Assembly (NCBI RefSeq): GCF_011303755.1
Contig: NZ_CP049885.1
Span: 1,904,001 to 1,968,000 of the forward strand
Direction of reading: 5' to 3'
DNA from: Acidovorax sp. HDW3
GTDB lineage: Bacteria; Pseudomonadota; Gammaproteobacteria; Burkholderiales; Burkholderiaceae_C
Length of the DNA stretch: 64,000 bases
Shown here: positions 25,623 through 35,218 of the stretch, in pieces
How positions within the stretch are numbered: position 1 is the stretch's first letter
Layout: each line of letters starts with the position of its first letter
Notes under the pieces: model-generated
Told to the model about the DNA's origin: nothing
What the model saw: only the letters and a program-made list of their open reading frames with translations
The model's database searches: none
Made by a program: the position numbers and the translations under genes

Positions 25623-26924
25623 CTACTGCACTGCCGCCGCCGGCGCCTGCCCGGCGGGCCAGTGCAGCACGCGCTGCGGGTACGGAATATCAATGGCGTG
25701 CGCGCGCAAGGCCCGCAAAACTGCCAAATTGATGTCCGAGCGCAGGCCTAGCAGACCGTTGTGCGGGTCGTCGATCCAAAAGCCAACGGTAAATTCAAGC
25801 CCATCGGCGCCAAAGTTGGACAAAGCAGCACTCGGCGCCGGCTCGCGCAGCACGCGCGGGCAAGACAGGGCGGCCTCGGTCAGCAGGCGCATGACCAAAT
25901 CCACATCGCTGTCGTAGCCCACGCTGATGACGGTGCTGTTCCACACCTTGGGGTCGGCCAGTGAAAAATTCTCCACCCGGCTGCCCACCACCATATCGTT
26001 GGGTACGATGGACTCGCGCCCGCTGCCGGCGCGGATCACGGTGTAGCGCCCGGTGATATCCGTGACGCGGCCCTCAAAGCCGTCGATGCGCACGTTGTCG
26101 CCAATGCGCACGCTGCGCTCGGCCAGAATGACGAAGCCGCTGACGTAGCTGGCAGCGAGCTTTTGCAGCCCCAGGCCCACGCCCACGCCCACCGCCCCGC
26201 CAAGCACCGAGAGCGTGGACAGGTCAATGCCCACCGACGAAGCCGCCACCAGCAGGCCGACGAACAGCAGCAGCGCTCGCAGGCCATTGGCCAGCGCCTT
26301 GCGCAGCGACAGGCTCGCGCCCGAAGCTTGGCGCAGCAGGCGGTTTTCCAGCACGGCCGACAGCCACAGCGTCACCAACAGCACCACCCCGGTGGTCACC
26401 AACCCTTCGAGCAAGGTGCGCAGCGACAGCGTACTGGCGCCCACTTTCCAGCGGATGTCGTCCAAGTCATTGAGCAGCACCGGCAGCAGCCCCGTGACCC
26501 ACAGCGCCATCGCCACCCAGGCGAGCCAGGAGATGGTCTGCTCCAGCGGCGGCACCCAGTGCGCGCGCGGAAACGCCAGCTGCAGCACCTTGGCACCCAC
26601 GCGCACCACCACCAGCGCAATGAGCACCGGAATGGCCAGGCGAAACGCCGTCGCCGGCAGCCACTGCAAGAGCAGCGCGCGCGCCAAGAAGGCGCTGCCC
26701 AGCAATGCCAGCGGAAAAAGCACACCGTCAATCGCCCGCCGGCCAAACAGCGTCGAGCGCGGGTCGTTGTGGTAGAACTTTTTGCGCAGCAATAGCACCA
26801 CCAGCCAAGCCAGGCCGGCGCACACCAGCAGCGCGCCAATTTCAATCAGGATCGATGGGCGCGAAAAGTCGTACAGCCAGCGGCCCAAATCCTCAAACAC
26901 CGGTGTCTTGGCGGGGCCGCTCAT
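25623..26924 (-). CDS. MscS-family mechanosensitive ion channel
   Basis: 433 residues from the ATG at 26924; the longer frame upstream is a shadow over the hydratase gene. Five or so hydrophobic helices occupy residues 20-275, the last being the Gly/Ala-rich pore helix (LGGAVGVGVGLGLQKLAAS). The cytosolic MscS beta domain follows (SGFVILAERSVRIGDNVRID, DITGRYTVIRAGSGRESI, VPNDMVVGSRVENFSLAD). It acts in the inner membrane as a tension-gated emergency valve. ATGA overlaps the end of the enoyl-CoA hydratase gene, so the two are co-translated though functionally unrelated. Confidence 0.93.
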   Translation of the reverse strand: MSGPAKTPVFEDLGRWLYDFSRPSILIEIGALLVCAGLAWLVVLLLRKKFYHNDPRSTLFGRRAIDGVLFPLALLGSAFLARALLLQWLPATAFRLAIPVLIALVVVRVGAKVLQLAFPRAHWVPPLEQTISWLAWVAMALWVTGLLPVLLNDLDDIRWKVGASTLSLRTLLEGLVTTGVVLLVTLWLSAVLENRLLRQASGASLSLRKALANGLRALLLFVGLLVAASSVGIDLSTLSVLGGAVGVGVGLGLQKLAASYVSGFVILAERSVRIGDNVRIDGFEGRVTDITGRYTVIRAGSGRESIVPNDMVVGSRVENFSLADPKVWNSTVISVGYDSDVDLVMRLLTEAALSCPRVLREPAPSAALSNFGADGLEFTVGFWIDDPHNGLLGLRSDINLAVLRALRAHAIDIPYPQRVLHWPAGQAPAAAVQ

Positions 26925-27712
26925 GCCTGCCTCCAAACCGGGGGACGTTTTTCGGCAAAGGCGCGCGCACCCTCCTGGGCAGCGGCATCCATCATGTTCA
27001 CGGCCATGCTCTGGCCGGCGAGCTGGTAGGCCGCCGTCAAACCCAACTCCCGCTGCTGGTACACCAGGGCCTTGCCCATGGCCAGCGCCGCACGCGGCTT
27101 GGCGACGATGGCGTCGAGCAACTGCGCCAGCTCGGCGTCGAGCTGCTCGGGCGGTGCCACGCGGTTGACCAGGCCGTGCTGCAGCGCCTGCGCGGCGTCG
27201 ATGAAGTCGCCGGTGAACAGCATCTCCAGCGCCGGCTTCAGGGGCATGGCGCGCACCAGTGGCACGCTGGGCGTGGCGCAAAACAGGCCGTAGTGGATGC
27301 CGCTGGTGGCAAAGCGCGCCTCGGTGCTGGCCACGGCCAGATCGCACTGTGCCACCAGCTGGCAGCCCGCCGCCGTCGCCAGGCCATGCACGCGGGCAAT
27401 CACCGGCACCGGCAGCTGCACCAGCGCCAGCATGACGCGCGCGCACTGCGCAAACAGCTGCTGGTAGTAGGCCAGCTCGGGCTGCTGCGCCATTTCCTTG
27501 AGGTTGTGGCCGGCGCAAAACGCCTTGCCCTGCGCCGCCAGCACCACGGCGCGCGCCGCCGGGTCGCCCGCCACCTGGGCCAGCGCTGTTTGCAGCGCCG
27601 CCAGCATGGCCTCGCCCAGGGCGTTGAAGCGCGCCGGATCGTTCAGGGTAAGGGTATAGACGCCGCGCGCGTCGCGCGCCACGTCGAGCAGCGAAGAAGT
27701 GGGATCGGTCAT
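26921..27712 (-). CDS. Enoyl-CoA hydratase/isomerase family protein
   Basis: 263 residues of the crotonase fold: the oxyanion-hole segments AFCAGHNLKEM and HGLATAAGCQLVAQCDLAVAS are clear, as is the trimerisation helix at the C-terminus. The pattern (GHNLKE, FATSGIHYGLFC) resembles the ECHDC3-like subgroup, in which one of the two catalytic Glu residues of true hydratases is usually replaced. The exact acyl-CoA substrate is unknown. It stops with an ATGA overlap onto the mechanosensitive channel gene. Confidence 0.92.
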   Translation of the reverse strand: MTDPTSSLLDVARDARGVYTLTLNDPARFNALGEAMLAALQTALAQVAGDPAARAVVLAAQGKAFCAGHNLKEMAQQPELAYYQQLFAQCARVMLALVQLPVPVIARVHGLATAAGCQLVAQCDLAVASTEARFATSGIHYGLFCATPSVPLVRAMPLKPALEMLFTGDFIDAAQALQHGLVNRVAPPEQLDAELAQLLDAIVAKPRAALAMGKALVYQQRELGLTAAYQLAGQSMAVNMMDAAAQEGARAFAEKRPPVWRQA

Positions 27713-27739
27713 AGCCGACCGATTTTAGGCAAGCCGGCG

Positions 27740-28693
27740 CTACAGATCCGCGAGCACGCGCACATGCGCCTCGACGCTGCGCGCCAGCGGATCCATGACG
27801 TAGCCGCCCTCCAGGCAAGAGACGATGCGCCCGCCGCACAGGCGCCGCGCCACGTCCTTGATGCGCTGCGTGATCCAGGTGAAATCGGACTCGGTCAGGC
27901 CGAGCTGGCCCATGTCGTCGTCGCGGTGGGCGTCAAAGCCAGCGCTGACGAAGATCATCTCGGGCTCAAACTCCTCCAGGCGCGGCACCCACATCATCTC
28001 GACGATTTCGCGAATATCCATGCCGCGCGTGTACGCTGGCACCGGCACGTTGCACATATTGGTCGCCGGGCTGTGGTCGCCGCTATAGGGGTAGAAGGGG
28101 TGCTGGAAAAAACTGCACATCAGCGCGCGCTCGTCGCCCGCCAAAATATCTTCCGTGCCGTTGCCGTGGTGCACATCGAAGTCGATCACGGCCACGCGCT
28201 GCAGGTTGTGGCGCTGCAGCGCGTACTTGGCGGCCACGGCGACGTTGTTGAAAAAGCAAAAGCCCATGGCCTTGCTGCGCGTGGCGTGGTGGCCGGGCGG
28301 GCGCACCAGGCAAAAGGCGTTTTCCAGCTCGCCGGCGAGCACGGCGTCGGTCGCCGCCATAGCGGCGCCCGCCGAGCGCAGCGCCGCCGTCCAGGTGTGG
28401 GCGTTGATGGAGGTGTCGGGGTCCATGGGCGTGTGCGCCGGGCCGCCGGCGTCCTGCTCCTCGACCAGGCGCAGCGTCAGGCCGCGCAGCGCCGCCACGT
28501 GCAGGCGGTCGTGCGCCAGCTCGATATCGTTCAGGGAGGCCAGCGGCGCCTCGCGGTGTTCGAGCGCGTCGCTCACGCCCGTGACCAGCAGGCGGTCTTC
28601 AATGGCATCGAGCCGCGCCGGACATTCCGGGTGGCCTGGCCCCATTTCGTGCTTCCAGCAATCGCGGTGGGTGAAATACCCCGTCTTACTCAC
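27740..28693 (-). CDS. Histone-deacetylase-family amidohydrolase
   Basis: 317 residues of the arginase/deacetylase fold: the start HPECPARLDAI, the catalytic VRPPGHHA, the zinc ligands in VIDFDVHHGNGTEDIL and SAGFDAHRDDDMG, and the terminal GGYVMDPLA. In bacteria these enzymes remove acetyl groups from small amines or polyamines, such as acetoin-utilisation-like or acetylpolyamine amidohydrolases. The substrate is not fixed by sequence. It is divergent from the moxR operon, with only 41 bases between start codons. Confidence 0.92.
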   Translation of the reverse strand: MSKTGYFTHRDCWKHEMGPGHPECPARLDAIEDRLLVTGVSDALEHREAPLASLNDIELAHDRLHVAALRGLTLRLVEEQDAGGPAHTPMDPDTSINAHTWTAALRSAGAAMAATDAVLAGELENAFCLVRPPGHHATRSKAMGFCFFNNVAVAAKYALQRHNLQRVAVIDFDVHHGNGTEDILAGDERALMCSFFQHPFYPYSGDHSPATNMCNVPVPAYTRGMDIREIVEMMWVPRLEEFEPEMIFVSAGFDAHRDDDMGQLGLTESDFTWITQRIKDVARRLCGGRIVSCLEGGYVMDPLARSVEAHVRVLADL

Positions 28694-28734
28694 AGTTGTC
28701 TCCCCAGCCTTGTTTTTCGGCTAACGTCACACCC

Positions 28735-29655
<921 letters not shown>

Positions 29656-29671
29656 CGCGCAGGCCGCCCCC

Positions 29672-30649
29672 ATGCGACAGCGCCTCCTGGCCCCCCTGCG
29701 CCGCTGGTGGCTCGCACGCCTGCCAGCCACCGACCAGCTGCAGCTGACGCAGCGCAACGTCTACATCCTGCCCACCGGCGCCGGCGCCATGCTGGCGCTG
29801 ACGCTGCTGGCGCTGCTCATTGCCGCCATCAACTACCAGCTCAACCTGGGCTACCTGCTGACCTTCGCCCTGGCCGGCAGCGCCGTCAGCAGCATGGTGC
29901 TGTGCCACGCCACGCTGCGCGGCCTGCAGCTGCACCTGCTGCCGCCCGAGCCGCAATTCCTGGGCCAGGTCGCGCGCCTGACGGTGCAGCTGCACAGCAG
30001 CGCACGCCGCCCACGCTACGGCATTGGCCTGGCGCCGCGCCCCGAGGACGGCCAGGCGCCGTCCTGGGCCTATTGCGACGTGCCGGCGCAGGGCATGGCG
30101 CAGCTGCAGATCGGCTTTGCGCCGCAGCACCGGGGCTGGCACCGGCTGCCGCTGCTGACGGCGCAAACGCGCTTTCCGCTGGGCATTTTCCGCGTCTGGT
30201 GCTGGTGGCAGCCCGCGGCGCAGCTGCTGGTCTACCCCGCGCCCGAGGCGCACCCGCCGCCCCTGCCCGCCGGCCAGCCACGGGCCGGCGACGGGCGCAG
30301 CCACAGCGGCGGCAGCAGCGGCGAGTTTGACGGCGTGCGCCCCTACCGCCGGGGCGACCCGCTCAAGCAGCTGGTGTGGAAGAAAGCCGCCCAGGCCTTT
30401 GCCAGCGGCAGCCAGGCCCTGGTGAGCCGCGACGCGCAGCACAGCCAGCAGCTCGACCTGTGGCTGGACGTGAACCACTGCGGCCTGGCGGCGCCCGAGG
30501 CGCGCATCGCCCGCGTCACCGCCTGGGTGCTGCAGGCCGAGCGCCTGGGCCTGCGCTGGGGCCTGCGCCTGCCCGGCGGGGCGCAGATGGCCCCCGGCAG
30601 CGGCGCACAGCACCAACGCCGCTGCCTGGAGGCGCTGGCCCTGTGCTAA
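29672..30649 (+). CDS. DUF58-domain membrane protein
   Basis: 325 residues. Two hydrophobic helices at about 35-75 (YILPTGAGAMLALTLLALLI onward) are followed by a soluble part containing the DUF58 signature FDGVRPYRRGDPLKQLVWKKAAQ. It starts 17 bases after moxR and precedes the transglutaminase gene; this three-gene set is a recurring unit in Burkholderiales and Pseudomonas. The role is unclear, though MoxR is thought to act on it. The C-terminus is Gly/Ala/Leu-rich and unremarkable. Confidence 0.9.
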   Translation: MRQRLLAPLRRWWLARLPATDQLQLTQRNVYILPTGAGAMLALTLLALLIAAINYQLNLGYLLTFALAGSAVSSMVLCHATLRGLQLHLLPPEPQFLGQVARLTVQLHSSARRPRYGIGLAPRPEDGQAPSWAYCDVPAQGMAQLQIGFAPQHRGWHRLPLLTAQTRFPLGIFRVWCWWQPAAQLLVYPAPEAHPPPLPAGQPRAGDGRSHSGGSSGEFDGVRPYRRGDPLKQLVWKKAAQAFASGSQALVSRDAQHSQQLDLWLDVNHCGLAAPEARIARVTAWVLQAERLGLRWGLRLPGGAQMAPGSGAQHQRRCLEALALC

Positions 30650-30664
30650 ATCAGCCTCAAACCC

Positions 30665-30698
30665 ATATACAGCAAGCGCTACCAGCTATTAAATTCAT
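30665..30698. repeat. Dispersed palindromic repeat inside the moxR operon
   Basis: ATATACAGCAAGCGCTACCAGCTATTAAATTCAT, one arm and loop of the family. It lies between the DUF58 gene and the transglutaminase start, and leaves that start codon without an evident Shine-Dalgarno. Confidence 0.8.
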
Positions 30699-30701
30699 AG
30701 T

Positions 30702-32750
30702 ATGTTGAGCCCCCTCCTGCGCCCTGCCGCCTGGCAACACCTGCCGCGCGAGAGCCGCGACACGCTGTTCCTGCTCGCCCTGTGCGCCTGGCTCGTGCTG
30801 CCCCTGGCCTGGCAGCTGCCGCCCTGGGTGCCGCTGGCCAGCGCCGCCTTGCTGCTGTGGCGCGCGCAGCTGGCCTGGCGCGGCCGGCCCCTGCCCCGGC
30901 GCCGCACCATGCTGGCGCTGGCCGCGCTGGTGCTGGTGGCCACCCTGGCCGAGCACCGCAGCATCCTCGGGCGCGACGCTGGCGTCAGCTTCGTGGTGCT
31001 GCTGCTGGCGCTCAAGACGCTGGAGATGCACGCGCGGCGCGACGCCATGGTGGTGTTCTTTCTGGGCTTCTTCGTGCTGGTGGCGAACTTTCTGTTCTCG
31101 CAAAGCCTGCCCGTGGCCGCCGCCATGCTGCTGGCGCTGCTGGGCCTGCTCACGGCCCTGGTCAACGCCCACCTGCCCGTCGGGCGCCCGCCGCTGCGCC
31201 AGTCGCTGCGCCTGGCGGGCCAGATGCTGCTGTGGGGCACGCCACTGACGGCGGCGCTGTTCCTGCTCTTTCCGCGCGTGGCGCCACTGTGGGGCCTGCC
31301 CCAGGACGGCCTCAGCGGCAAAAGCGGGCTCTCGGGCGAGATGCGCGTGGGCGACATCGCCAGCCTGGCGCTCGACGACAGCGTGGCGCTGCGCCTGCGC
31401 TTTCTCACCCCCGGCGGCCAGCCGCCGGCGCAGTCGGCGCTGTACTTTCGCGGCCCGGTGCTCGAACAGTTCGATGGCCGCGAATGGCGCCAGGCCCATG
31501 CCCGGGTGAGCGAGGCCGCCGCGCTGCAGGTGCAGGGCGCGCCCGTGCCCTACGAGGCCACGCTCGAACCCCTGCAGCTGCCCTGGCTGCTGCTGCTCGA
31601 CGCCGCCCCCGAGCCCCCCGCCCTGCCCGAGGGCTGGCGCGCGCAGCGCAGCGCCGCGCAGCAGTGGCAGGTGCAGCGCCCCATCACCTCGGTGCTGCGC
31701 TACCAGGCCACGAGCTACCCCGATTTCCGCTACGGCCCGACGCACATGACGCCGGCCCTGGCCGCCCTCACGGCGCTGCCGCCGGGCAGCAACCCGCGCA
31801 CCCGCGCCCTGGCCGCCAGCCTGCGCGCGAACCTGCCGCCGGGCGCCAACGACAGCGCTGCGCTGGTGGCCGCAGCGCTGGCGCAGCTGCGCAGCGGCGG
31901 CTACCGCTACACGCTCGCCCCCGGCATCTACGGCGCCGACACCGCCGACGAATTCTGGTTCGAGCGCAAGGCCGGTTTTTGCGAGCACATCGCCTCCGCC
32001 TTTGCCGTGCTCATGCGCGCGGCGGGCGTGCCGGCGCGCATCGTCACCGGCTACCAGGGCGGCGACAAAAACCCGGTCGATGGCTACTGGAGCGTGCGCC
32101 AGAGCGACGCCCACGCCTGGGTCGAAGTCTGGCAAGAGGGCCAGGGCTGGCGGCGCGTCGATCCCACCAGCGCCGTGGCCCCGGACCGCATTGGCGAGCT
32201 CGCCCGCCTGCGCCCGCCGCCCACCCTGCTGGGCAACGCCGTGGGCATCGTCCTGAGCCCCGGCCTGGCGCAGCAGCTGCGCGCGCTGTGGGAGGCAACC
32301 AACAACGGCTGGAACCAATGGGTGCTCAACTACACCCAGACGCGCCAGCTCGACCTGCTGCAGCGCCTGGGCTTTAGCGCCCCGAGCTGGGCCGACCTGC
32401 TGCGCCTGCTCGCCGGCCTGATCGGGCTCGCCGGCCTGGCCGGCGCCCTCTGGGCCGCCTGGGAGCGCCAGCGCCGCGACCCCTGGGTGCGCCTGCTGGC
32501 GCAAGTGCGCCAGCGCCTGGCGCGCCGGGGCATCGTGCTCGCCGCGCACCTGCCGCCACGCGCCATGGCGGCCCAGCTGCAGGCACAATGCCCGCCGCCC
32601 CACCCCGAGGCCGAGGCGCTTGGCGCCTGGCTGCTGCAATTTGAACGCGCCCGCTACGCTGCAGCGGGCCGCACCGCCGATACCTCCTTGACCCTGCTGA
32701 GGCGCCAGCTGCGCCGCCTGCGCTGGCCCCGCCGCCCAACCCCACCATGA
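30702..32750 (+). CDS. TgpA-type transmembrane transglutaminase-like protein
   Basis: 682 residues. About six hydrophobic helices fill residues 15-190, then a periplasmic domain carries the transglutaminase triad: Cys427 in GFCEHIASAFA, His471 in DAHAWVEVW and Asp487 in RRVDPTSA. A last helix at about 565-590 (LLAGLIGLAGLAGALWAAW) and a DUF4129-like tail follow. The family (DUF3488 plus transglutaminase core) includes TgpA of Pseudomonas, essential there. It probably acts on periplasmic proteins. The stop overlaps the start of mltB by four bases. Confidence 0.93.
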   Translation: MLSPLLRPAAWQHLPRESRDTLFLLALCAWLVLPLAWQLPPWVPLASAALLLWRAQLAWRGRPLPRRRTMLALAALVLVATLAEHRSILGRDAGVSFVVLLLALKTLEMHARRDAMVVFFLGFFVLVANFLFSQSLPVAAAMLLALLGLLTALVNAHLPVGRPPLRQSLRLAGQMLLWGTPLTAALFLLFPRVAPLWGLPQDGLSGKSGLSGEMRVGDIASLALDDSVALRLRFLTPGGQPPAQSALYFRGPVLEQFDGREWRQAHARVSEAAALQVQGAPVPYEATLEPLQLPWLLLLDAAPEPPALPEGWRAQRSAAQQWQVQRPITSVLRYQATSYPDFRYGPTHMTPALAALTALPPGSNPRTRALAASLRANLPPGANDSAALVAAALAQLRSGGYRYTLAPGIYGADTADEFWFERKAGFCEHIASAFAVLMRAAGVPARIVTGYQGGDKNPVDGYWSVRQSDAHAWVEVWQEGQGWRRVDPTSAVAPDRIGELARLRPPPTLLGNAVGIVLSPGLAQQLRALWEATNNGWNQWVLNYTQTRQLDLLQRLGFSAPSWADLLRLLAGLIGLAGLAGALWAAWERQRRDPWVRLLAQVRQRLARRGIVLAAHLPPRAMAAQLQAQCPPPHPEAEALGAWLLQFERARYAAAGRTADTSLTLLRRQLRRLRWPRRPTPP

Positions 32751-33820
32751 AACGCCTGCTCGCGATTGCTCCATTTTTGATAGCTGCTAGCGCTTGCCCC
32801 GTAAGCGCCAGCACCCAAAAACACGCCAAAAACCACGCCCCCAAGCCCGCTGCGGCCACGCAGGGCAGCCACAGCTACGCCGGCAGCGCCCAGGCGCAGG
32901 CTTTTGCCGCCGAACTGGCCGAGCGCCACGGCCTGGAGCGCGCCTGGATCGACGCCGCCCTGGCGCAGGCGCGCTTTCTGCCGCGCGTGCCGCAGCTCAT
33001 GCTGCCGCCGGCGCAGGGCCAGGCGAAGAACTGGCAGGCCTACCGCAGCCGCTTCGTCGAGCCCATCCGCATCCGCGCCGGGCTGCGCTTTTGGCAGGAG
33101 AACGCCACCACCTTGGCACGCGCCGAGGCCGAGTACGGCGTGCCGGCGCAGATCATCGTCGGCATCCTGGGCGTGGAGACGATCTACGGCCAGCACATGG
33201 GCGGCTTTCGCGTGCTCGACGCCCTGGCCACGCTGGCGTTTGACTTTCCCAGCGCCCACCCGCGCGCGGCCGAACGCCAGGCGTTTTTTCGCGGCGAACT
33301 AGAACAGTACCTGCTGCTGTGCCAGCGCAGCGGCCAGGCGCCCGAGGCGCTGCGCGGCAGCTACGCCGGCGCCATGGGGCTGCCGCAGTTCATGCCCACG
33401 AGCTGGCAGCGCTGGGCGGTGGATTTTGACGGCGATGGCCGCATCGACCTGTTTCGCAGCCGCGCCGATGCCATCGGTTCAGTCGCCAACTACTTCAAGG
33501 CCCATGGCTGGGTCAGCGACATGCCCACGCACTACGCGCTGGAGTTCGACGCCGCCGTGCTCGACCTGCCGACGCTGCTCGCGCCCGACATCCGCCCCAC
33601 TTTCAACGCCGCGCAAATGGCCGCCCTGGGCGCGCAGCCGCAGGGCGCGGGCGCCACGCACGCCGGGCCGCTGGCGCTGATTGCGCTGCAAAACGGCAGC
33701 GCGCCGCCGAACTACGTTGCCGGCACGCAGAATTTTTACGTCGTCACGCGCTACAACTGGTCGAGCTACTACGCCCTGGCCGTGATCGAGCTGGGCGCGG
33801 CCATTGCGGCGGCACGCTGA
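32747..33820 (+). CDS. mltB: Lytic murein transglycosylase B
   Basis: 357 residues with a signal peptide (residues 1-23, cleaved near VSAS). The enzyme core has the MltB motifs: the catalytic Glu in ILGVETIYGQHMG, then GSYAGAMGLPQFMPTSW and WAVDFDGDGRIDLF with SVANYFKAHGW. It cleaves peptidoglycan glycan strands, leaving 1,6-anhydro ends. A Cys within the signal region (SACPVSAS) could be a lipobox, but the fit is poor. The signal-peptide codons contain a copy of the dispersed palindromic repeat. It overlaps the transglutaminase gene by ATGA. Confidence 0.95.
   Translation: MKRLLAIAPFLIAASACPVSASTQKHAKNHAPKPAAATQGSHSYAGSAQAQAFAAELAERHGLERAWIDAALAQARFLPRVPQLMLPPAQGQAKNWQAYRSRFVEPIRIRAGLRFWQENATTLARAEAEYGVPAQIIVGILGVETIYGQHMGGFRVLDALATLAFDFPSAHPRAAERQAFFRGELEQYLLLCQRSGQAPEALRGSYAGAMGLPQFMPTSWQRWAVDFDGDGRIDLFRSRADAIGSVANYFKAHGWVSDMPTHYALEFDAAVLDLPTLLAPDIRPTFNAAQMAALGAQPQGAGATHAGPLALIALQNGSAPPNYVAGTQNFYVVTRYNWSSYYALAVIELGAAIAAAR
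32773..32812. repeat. Dispersed palindromic repeat within the mltB signal-peptide codons
   Basis: TTTTTGATAGCTGCTAGCGCTTG, loop CCCCGT, AAGCGCCAGC. It is almost identical to the non-coding copies but is read as FLIAASACPVSAS in the signal peptide. Confidence 0.85.
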
Positions 33821-33846
33821 CGGTACGCGCTGACGGCAGGCCATCA

Positions 33847-33888
33847 CCAGCGCTGCATTTACCAGCGCTGCATTTACCAGCGCTGCAT
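33847..33888 (-). repeat. Three tandem 15-bp repeats over the stop codon of the binding-protein gene
   Basis: CCAGCGCTGCATTTA occurs twice followed by a third partial unit. On the coding (minus) strand this is ATG-CAG-CGC-TGG-TAA repeated, so Met-Gln-Arg-Trp-stop is present three times, the last with TGA. The gene stops in the first unit. Confidence 0.9.
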
Positions 33889-35148
33889 CTGGCAGCTGCT
33901 GGGCAGCTCGGCCTGCGCCGCCGTCAGCTGGCGCAGCACGCGAAAGCCGTAGCCCGAGCCTTCCACATCGAACGGCACGCCCGGCTGCCCCTGGCGCTGC
34001 ATCACGCCCACCACCAGCGGCTGCTGGAACTGGTGGTCGAGCGCGCGCATGGCCCCGCCCTGGCCGGCGAGCTGCACCCGCGCCTGCTCCAGCGCGCGCG
34101 CCAGGGGCGCGGCCTCCAGGCTCTGGGCACGCTCCATGGCCTGGGCCAGCGCTTCGAGCATGAGCTGCATCCGCAGGTGCAGGTAATCGTCCTGCGGCTG
34201 GGGAAAGCGCTGGCGAAACGCCTGGTAGAACGCCGCACTCTCGCGCCCGGGCAGATTCGGCAGCCATTCGGCCACCGCCAGCACCTTGCCCACGCCGGCC
34301 TCGCCCAGCGCCGTCGGCACGCCCAGGGCGTTGCCGTAGAAGGTGTAGAACAGGCCGTCGTAGCCGACCTCGCGCGCAGCCTTGACGAGCAGCGTCAGGT
34401 CGTTGCCCCAGTTGCCCGTGACGACGGCCTGCGCGCCGCTGGCCTTGATCTTGACGGCGTACGGCACAAAGTCCTTGACCCGGCCCACGGGGTGCAGCTC
34501 GTCGCCGACGATGGTCACGTCCGGGCGCAGCTGCGCCAGCTGGCTGCGCGTCTGGCGCAGCACGGCCTGACCAAAGCTGTAGTCCTGGCCAATGAGGTAC
34601 ACCTTGCGCAGCGCCGGCTGCGCGCGCAGCTCCTGCATGAGCGCGGCCAGGCGCATGTCGGCGCTGGCGTCGAAGCGAAAGTGCCAGAAGCTGCAGTGTT
34701 CGTTCGTCAGGCTGGGCTCGACGGCGGCGTAGTTCAGAAACAGCACGCGCTTGTCGGGCTCGCGCTGGTTGTGCTTGTTGATGGCCGCCAGCAGCACCGC
34801 CGCCGTGGCCGAGGAGTTGCCCTGCAGCACGATGCGCGCACCGGCGTCGATGGCGGCGCGCAGGGCGGCGAGCGCCTCCTCGTTCTGCCCTTTGCTGTCG
34901 TAGCGCAGCAGCTGCCAGGGGCGCGCACCGCCGGGCAGCGGCACACCGCCCCGGGCGTTCACGCGCTCGGTGCCCCACAGCAGGTTGCGGTACACGGCCT
35001 CGCCGGTGTTGGCGAAAGGGCCGGAAAAACCTTCGATCAGGGCCAGGGGGATGGGCGCAGGCGCCGGTGTGGGCGAGGCCGCCCCGGCGCGCACGCCGGC
35101 GGCGGTGGCCAGGCCCGCCAGCAAGGCCTGGCGGCGCAGTCGGTTCAT
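33874..35148 (-). CDS. Branched-chain amino-acid type ABC transporter substrate-binding protein
   Basis: 424 residues. The N-terminus MNRLRRQALLAGLATAAGVR is a signal peptide, possibly Tat-like (RRQALL). The mature part matches LivK-type periplasmic binding proteins (type 1 fold): EGFSGPFANTGEAV, GARIVLQGNSSATAAVL, VYLIGQDYSFGQAVL and DLTLLVKAAREVGYDG. The ligand is unknown, and no permease or ATPase gene adjoins it, so it is an orphan component. The last codons MQRW-stop are repeated in the DNA beyond the gene. Confidence 0.9.
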   Translation of the reverse strand: MNRLRRQALLAGLATAAGVRAGAASPTPAPAPIPLALIEGFSGPFANTGEAVYRNLLWGTERVNARGGVPLPGGARPWQLLRYDSKGQNEEALAALRAAIDAGARIVLQGNSSATAAVLLAAINKHNQREPDKRVLFLNYAAVEPSLTNEHCSFWHFRFDASADMRLAALMQELRAQPALRKVYLIGQDYSFGQAVLRQTRSQLAQLRPDVTIVGDELHPVGRVKDFVPYAVKIKASGAQAVVTGNWGNDLTLLVKAAREVGYDGLFYTFYGNALGVPTALGEAGVGKVLAVAEWLPNLPGRESAAFYQAFRQRFPQPQDDYLHLRMQLMLEALAQAMERAQSLEAAPLARALEQARVQLAGQGGAMRALDHQFQQPLVVGVMQRQGQPGVPFDVEGSGYGFRVLRQLTAAQAELPSSCQMQRW

Positions 35149-35160
35149 GGTTTTTACTCT

Positions 35161-35210
35161 GTTTTTGATAGCTGCTCGCGCTTGACCATCAAGGGCTAGA
35201 AGGAAATTTG
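35161..35210. repeat. Dispersed palindromic repeat upstream of the binding-protein gene
   Basis: TTTTTGATAGCTGCTCGCGCTTG, loop ACCATC, AAGGGCTAGAAGGAAATTTG; lies between tsaD and the binding-protein gene. Confidence 0.85.
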
Positions 35211-35218
35211 ATGCCTAT

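Noticed and set aside
25623-27839. 738-codon version of the MscS gene
   Set aside because: The first 300 codons are antisense-like sequence over the hydratase gene; the ATG at 26924 overlapping that gene's stop is a better start.
30657-32774. Minus-strand open frame of 705 codons
   Set aside because: It is antisense to the TgpA-type gene, whose catalytic triad is intact; composition is Ala/Gln/Gly-rich shadow.
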